Of a stretch of 64,000 nucleotides of DNA, positions 62,458 to 64,000 are shown piece after piece (within the stretch, counting starts at the first letter, position 1; the number at the start of each line of letters is the position of its first letter). A program made the position numbers and the translations under genes. Under the pieces are notes generated by a model that saw only the letters and a program-made list of their open reading frames with translations, was not told where the DNA came from and made no database searches. Source of the stretch: Rhizobium tropici CIAT 899 (GTDB taxonomy: Bacteria; Pseudomonadota; Alphaproteobacteria; Rhizobiales; Rhizobiaceae); contig NC_020059.1 of assembly GCF_000330885.1 (NCBI RefSeq), positions 733,001-797,000 of the forward strand. The letters run 5' to 3'.

Positions 62458-63129
62458 TCAGAAGTTGAACGACACGCCGAAGTTGAGAGCGTGGGTGAAA
62501 ACCTTGGTCTTCAGCGTGTCGCCGCTGTCGATCGAGACGTTGTTCACGAAGTTGTAGTTGCCCTTGTATTCGACGAAGGTCGACCAGTGCTTGGCGAATT
62601 GGTAGCTGACGCCCGCCTGCGCCTGCAGCGAAGCGCCGCCGAACTGGTAGTCGAAAGTCGTGCCCGACGAGCGGGTGACTTCGACGTGCGGCACGTTGAT
62701 GCCGGCGCCGAGACCGACATAGGGTGTCCAGTTGCGGCTCGAATCCTGGAAGCGGTAGAGCGCATTCAGCGTCAGCATGTTCAGGCCGTCGGTGAATTCG
62801 AAATGCGACCAGCCTGGCGTATTGCCGAGATCGCCGTAGACCTTCGCATGGGTATAATCGAGCGACACGCCCCAGTTCGGCTTGTCGAACTGGTCAAGCC
62901 ACCAGATGCCGCGGAAGCCGAAATAGGGCGGCATCTTGAAGGATTTTCCGGACCAGTTGGGGTCGAAATCAGCGCCGTCCGACGTGGTCACATTGCTGCC
63001 TGTCGCGCCCTGTATGCCGCCGTAAGCGGAAAATTGCATCTCCGCCGAGGCAGAGCTTGCTGCAAATATGAATGCGGAAGTCGCAAGCGCGGCGAATGCC
63101 GGCTGCTTGATGCGAAATGCACGATGCAT
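62458..63129 (-). CDS. Outer-membrane beta-barrel protein, LpxQ (lipid A oxidase)-like
   Basis: A 223-residue protein with a signal peptide (FAALATSAFIFAASSASA, cleaved before EMQFSAYGG). The remainder is built of alternating aromatic and polar strands ending in the outer-membrane signature LNFGVSFNF, with Phe at the C terminus. Segments such as FGFRGIWWLDQFDKPNWGVSLDYTHAKVYGD and YRFQDSSRNWTPYVGLGAGINVPHVEV resemble rhizobial proteins annotated as lipid A oxidase, the outer-membrane enzyme making the 2-aminogluconate unit. The LpxQ identity is from memory of the family and needs a comparison. The gene appears monocistronic. Confidence 0.65.
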   Translation of the reverse strand: MHRAFRIKQPAFAALATSAFIFAASSASAEMQFSAYGGIQGATGSNVTTSDGADFDPNWSGKSFKMPPYFGFRGIWWLDQFDKPNWGVSLDYTHAKVYGDLGNTPGWSHFEFTDGLNMLTLNALYRFQDSSRNWTPYVGLGAGINVPHVEVTRSSGTTFDYQFGGASLQAQAGVSYQFAKHWSTFVEYKGNYNFVNNVSIDSGDTLKTKVFTHALNFGVSFNF

Positions 63130-63431
63130 ATGAAATCCCCGGATGCCAAAGTGCCGCCATCTAAACGCGCTTCCATGACACTTCTATTGCAGTCATGGGT
63201 AGGCAAGTACGGCTTAGGCGGGAAAACTGACGGTAAACTGAAGGCGACGAGCCATTTTTCGGCGATGCAGCGTGATAAGTTTCAGGCTGTAACACTGGCG
63301 CAACAGTGTCTCCATCCGCGCCTGCACCCAATAAACTATTGCAAGCGATACGGGCGCCTTCCCCGGCGTGAATGATGTCACGCGAGGGAAGAGCGCCCGT
63401 TATGCTGGTGCCTGATTCGGGTCGGATTCTA
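63130..63431. other. Intergenic region between the OMP and L,D-transpeptidase genes
   Basis: The 302 bp hold the OMP promoter on the minus strand and the 3' end of the transpeptidase transcript. A long hairpin at 63350-63400 is the only marked structure. Confidence 0.5.
63350..63400. terminator. Long composite hairpin downstream of the L,D-transpeptidase gene
   Basis: ACGGGCGC pairs with GCGCCCGT, TTCCC with GGGAA and GGCGTGA with TCACGC, around a short ATGATG centre, giving a 51-base structure. It lies 31 bases past the transpeptidase stop on the minus strand. There is no clear T tract, so it could also be a repeat. Confidence 0.5.
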
Positions 63432-64000
63432 TCAGCCGCCGAACAGCGTCCTCAACACATCGACGCCGCGATCCTGATAGCTGACTTCGCCCTGCTTGTT
63501 GCCGGGACCAACGACGATGACCTTGGTGCCGACGGGGACGCGATCATAGAGATCCATCACGTCCTTGTTCATCATGCGGATGCAGCCGGAGGACATGTTG
63601 AGGCCGATGCTCCAGGGCTGGTTGGTGCCATGGATGCGGAAGGCGGTGTCGTTGCCGTTACGGTAGAGATACATGGCGCGCGCGCCGAGCGGATTGTCCT
63701 CGCCACCTTCCTGAAAGGCCGGCAGTTTGTGGCCCTTCTTGGCTTCGCGCACGATCATTTCCGGCGGCGGCGTCCAGCCGGGCCATTCCGCCTTGCGGCC
63801 GACCTTGACGACGCCGGACCAGCCGAAACCATCGCGGCCGACGCCGATGCCATAGCGTCTTGCGCGGTTATTGCCTTCGACGAGGTAGAGATACTTGTTG
63901 TTGGTGTCGACGATGACGGTGCCCGGCTCCTCGTTCGTCGCCAGCCGCACCATCCGCCGCTGGAACTGCGGCTTCACCTGGCCCTGCGGCTCCATTGCGA
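63432..64000 (-). CDS. L,D-transpeptidase (YkuD domain), 5' end cut by the window
   Basis: The visible 189 codons contain the complete YkuD catalytic region: [29 protein letters not shown], then [41 protein letters not shown] with the active-site SxGCIRM cysteine. Such enzymes form 3-3 cross-links in peptidoglycan or attach lipoproteins and beta-barrels to it; they act in the periplasm. A Met at 63995 exists, but family members have a signal peptide and 50 or more residues before this point, so the start is probably beyond 64000. Confidence 0.9.
   Translation of the reverse strand, partial: AMEPQGQVKPQFQRRMVRLATNEEPGTVIVDTNNKYLYLVEGNNRARRYGIGVGRDGFGWSGVVKVGRKAEWPGWTPPPEMIVREAKKGHKLPAFQEGGEDNPLGARAMYLYRNGNDTAFRIHGTNQPWSIGLNMSSGCIRMMNKDVMDLYDRVPVGTKVIVVGPGNKQGEVSYQDRGVDVLRTLFGG

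Overview
The window reads as chromosomal DNA of a Rhizobiaceae bacterium, most like the genus Rhizobium. The basis is GC-rich coding sequence, a RirA iron regulator, a PdhS-type cell-cycle histidine kinase, two copies of a 115-bp element matching the RIME1 layout, several other rhizobial palindromic repeats, and a tRNA-His of the alphaproteobacterial type (no G-1, A73, G1-U72). The species cannot be fixed by reading alone. I see no transposase, integrase, phage module, CRISPR array or rRNA operon. The window cuts a polyamine permease gene at the left edge and an L,D-transpeptidase gene at the right edge.

Layout. 0-7.4 kb: potH/potI-type permeases, an AsmA-like protein, acetoacetyl-CoA synthetase, a structured leader or sRNA candidate, and a DEAD-box helicase. 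7.4-11.5 kb: a small accessory-looking block with an O-methyltransferase behind a TetR-style palindrome, a rhodanese-ChrB fusion with the ChrA chromate transporter, and a GFA-family protein. 11.5-20.5 kb: a 1221-residue PdhS-like kinase, phasin, tRNA-His, two small proteins, a LysR/mmsA divergent pair, a VOC protein and rirA with a matching iron-responsive operator. 20.8-26.4 kb: a complete dppABCDF-type peptide ABC operon. 26.6-34.8 kb: gluconokinase, a DadA-like oxidase, a type III polyketide synthase/ICMT methyltransferase pair, a divergent TPR-ECF sigma-anti-sigma set, Ppx/GppA and RlmE.

34.9-53.6 kb: an MFS exporter, MBL hydrolase, guaB, small membrane proteins, two dienelactone-hydrolase-like proteins, TetR and LysR regulators, a DUF1127 protein, an ABC-F ATPase, an aldo/keto reductase, a DUF937 protein, gshA, a LysE exporter, rsmE, a Pit phosphate permease and a NUDIX hydrolase. 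53.6-64 kb: a LysR regulator with an atypical adenosylhomocysteinase paralogue, a macrodomain protein, another LysR, glcDEF glycolate oxidase, a DUF6881-like protein, an outer-membrane barrel resembling LpxQ and the L,D-transpeptidase.

Most of the window is ordinary rhizobial core genome. The points most worth a second look are: the PKS/ICMT cassette beside an ECF sigma module; the adenosylhomocysteinase-like protein lacking canonical motifs and the C-terminal tail; the three-hairpin RNA candidate before the helicase; palindromic repeats that supply stop codons (and once possibly a start codon) to neighbouring genes; and paired base changes between repeat copies that preserve hairpins. All calls come from reading motifs, start sites and context; no database search was run.
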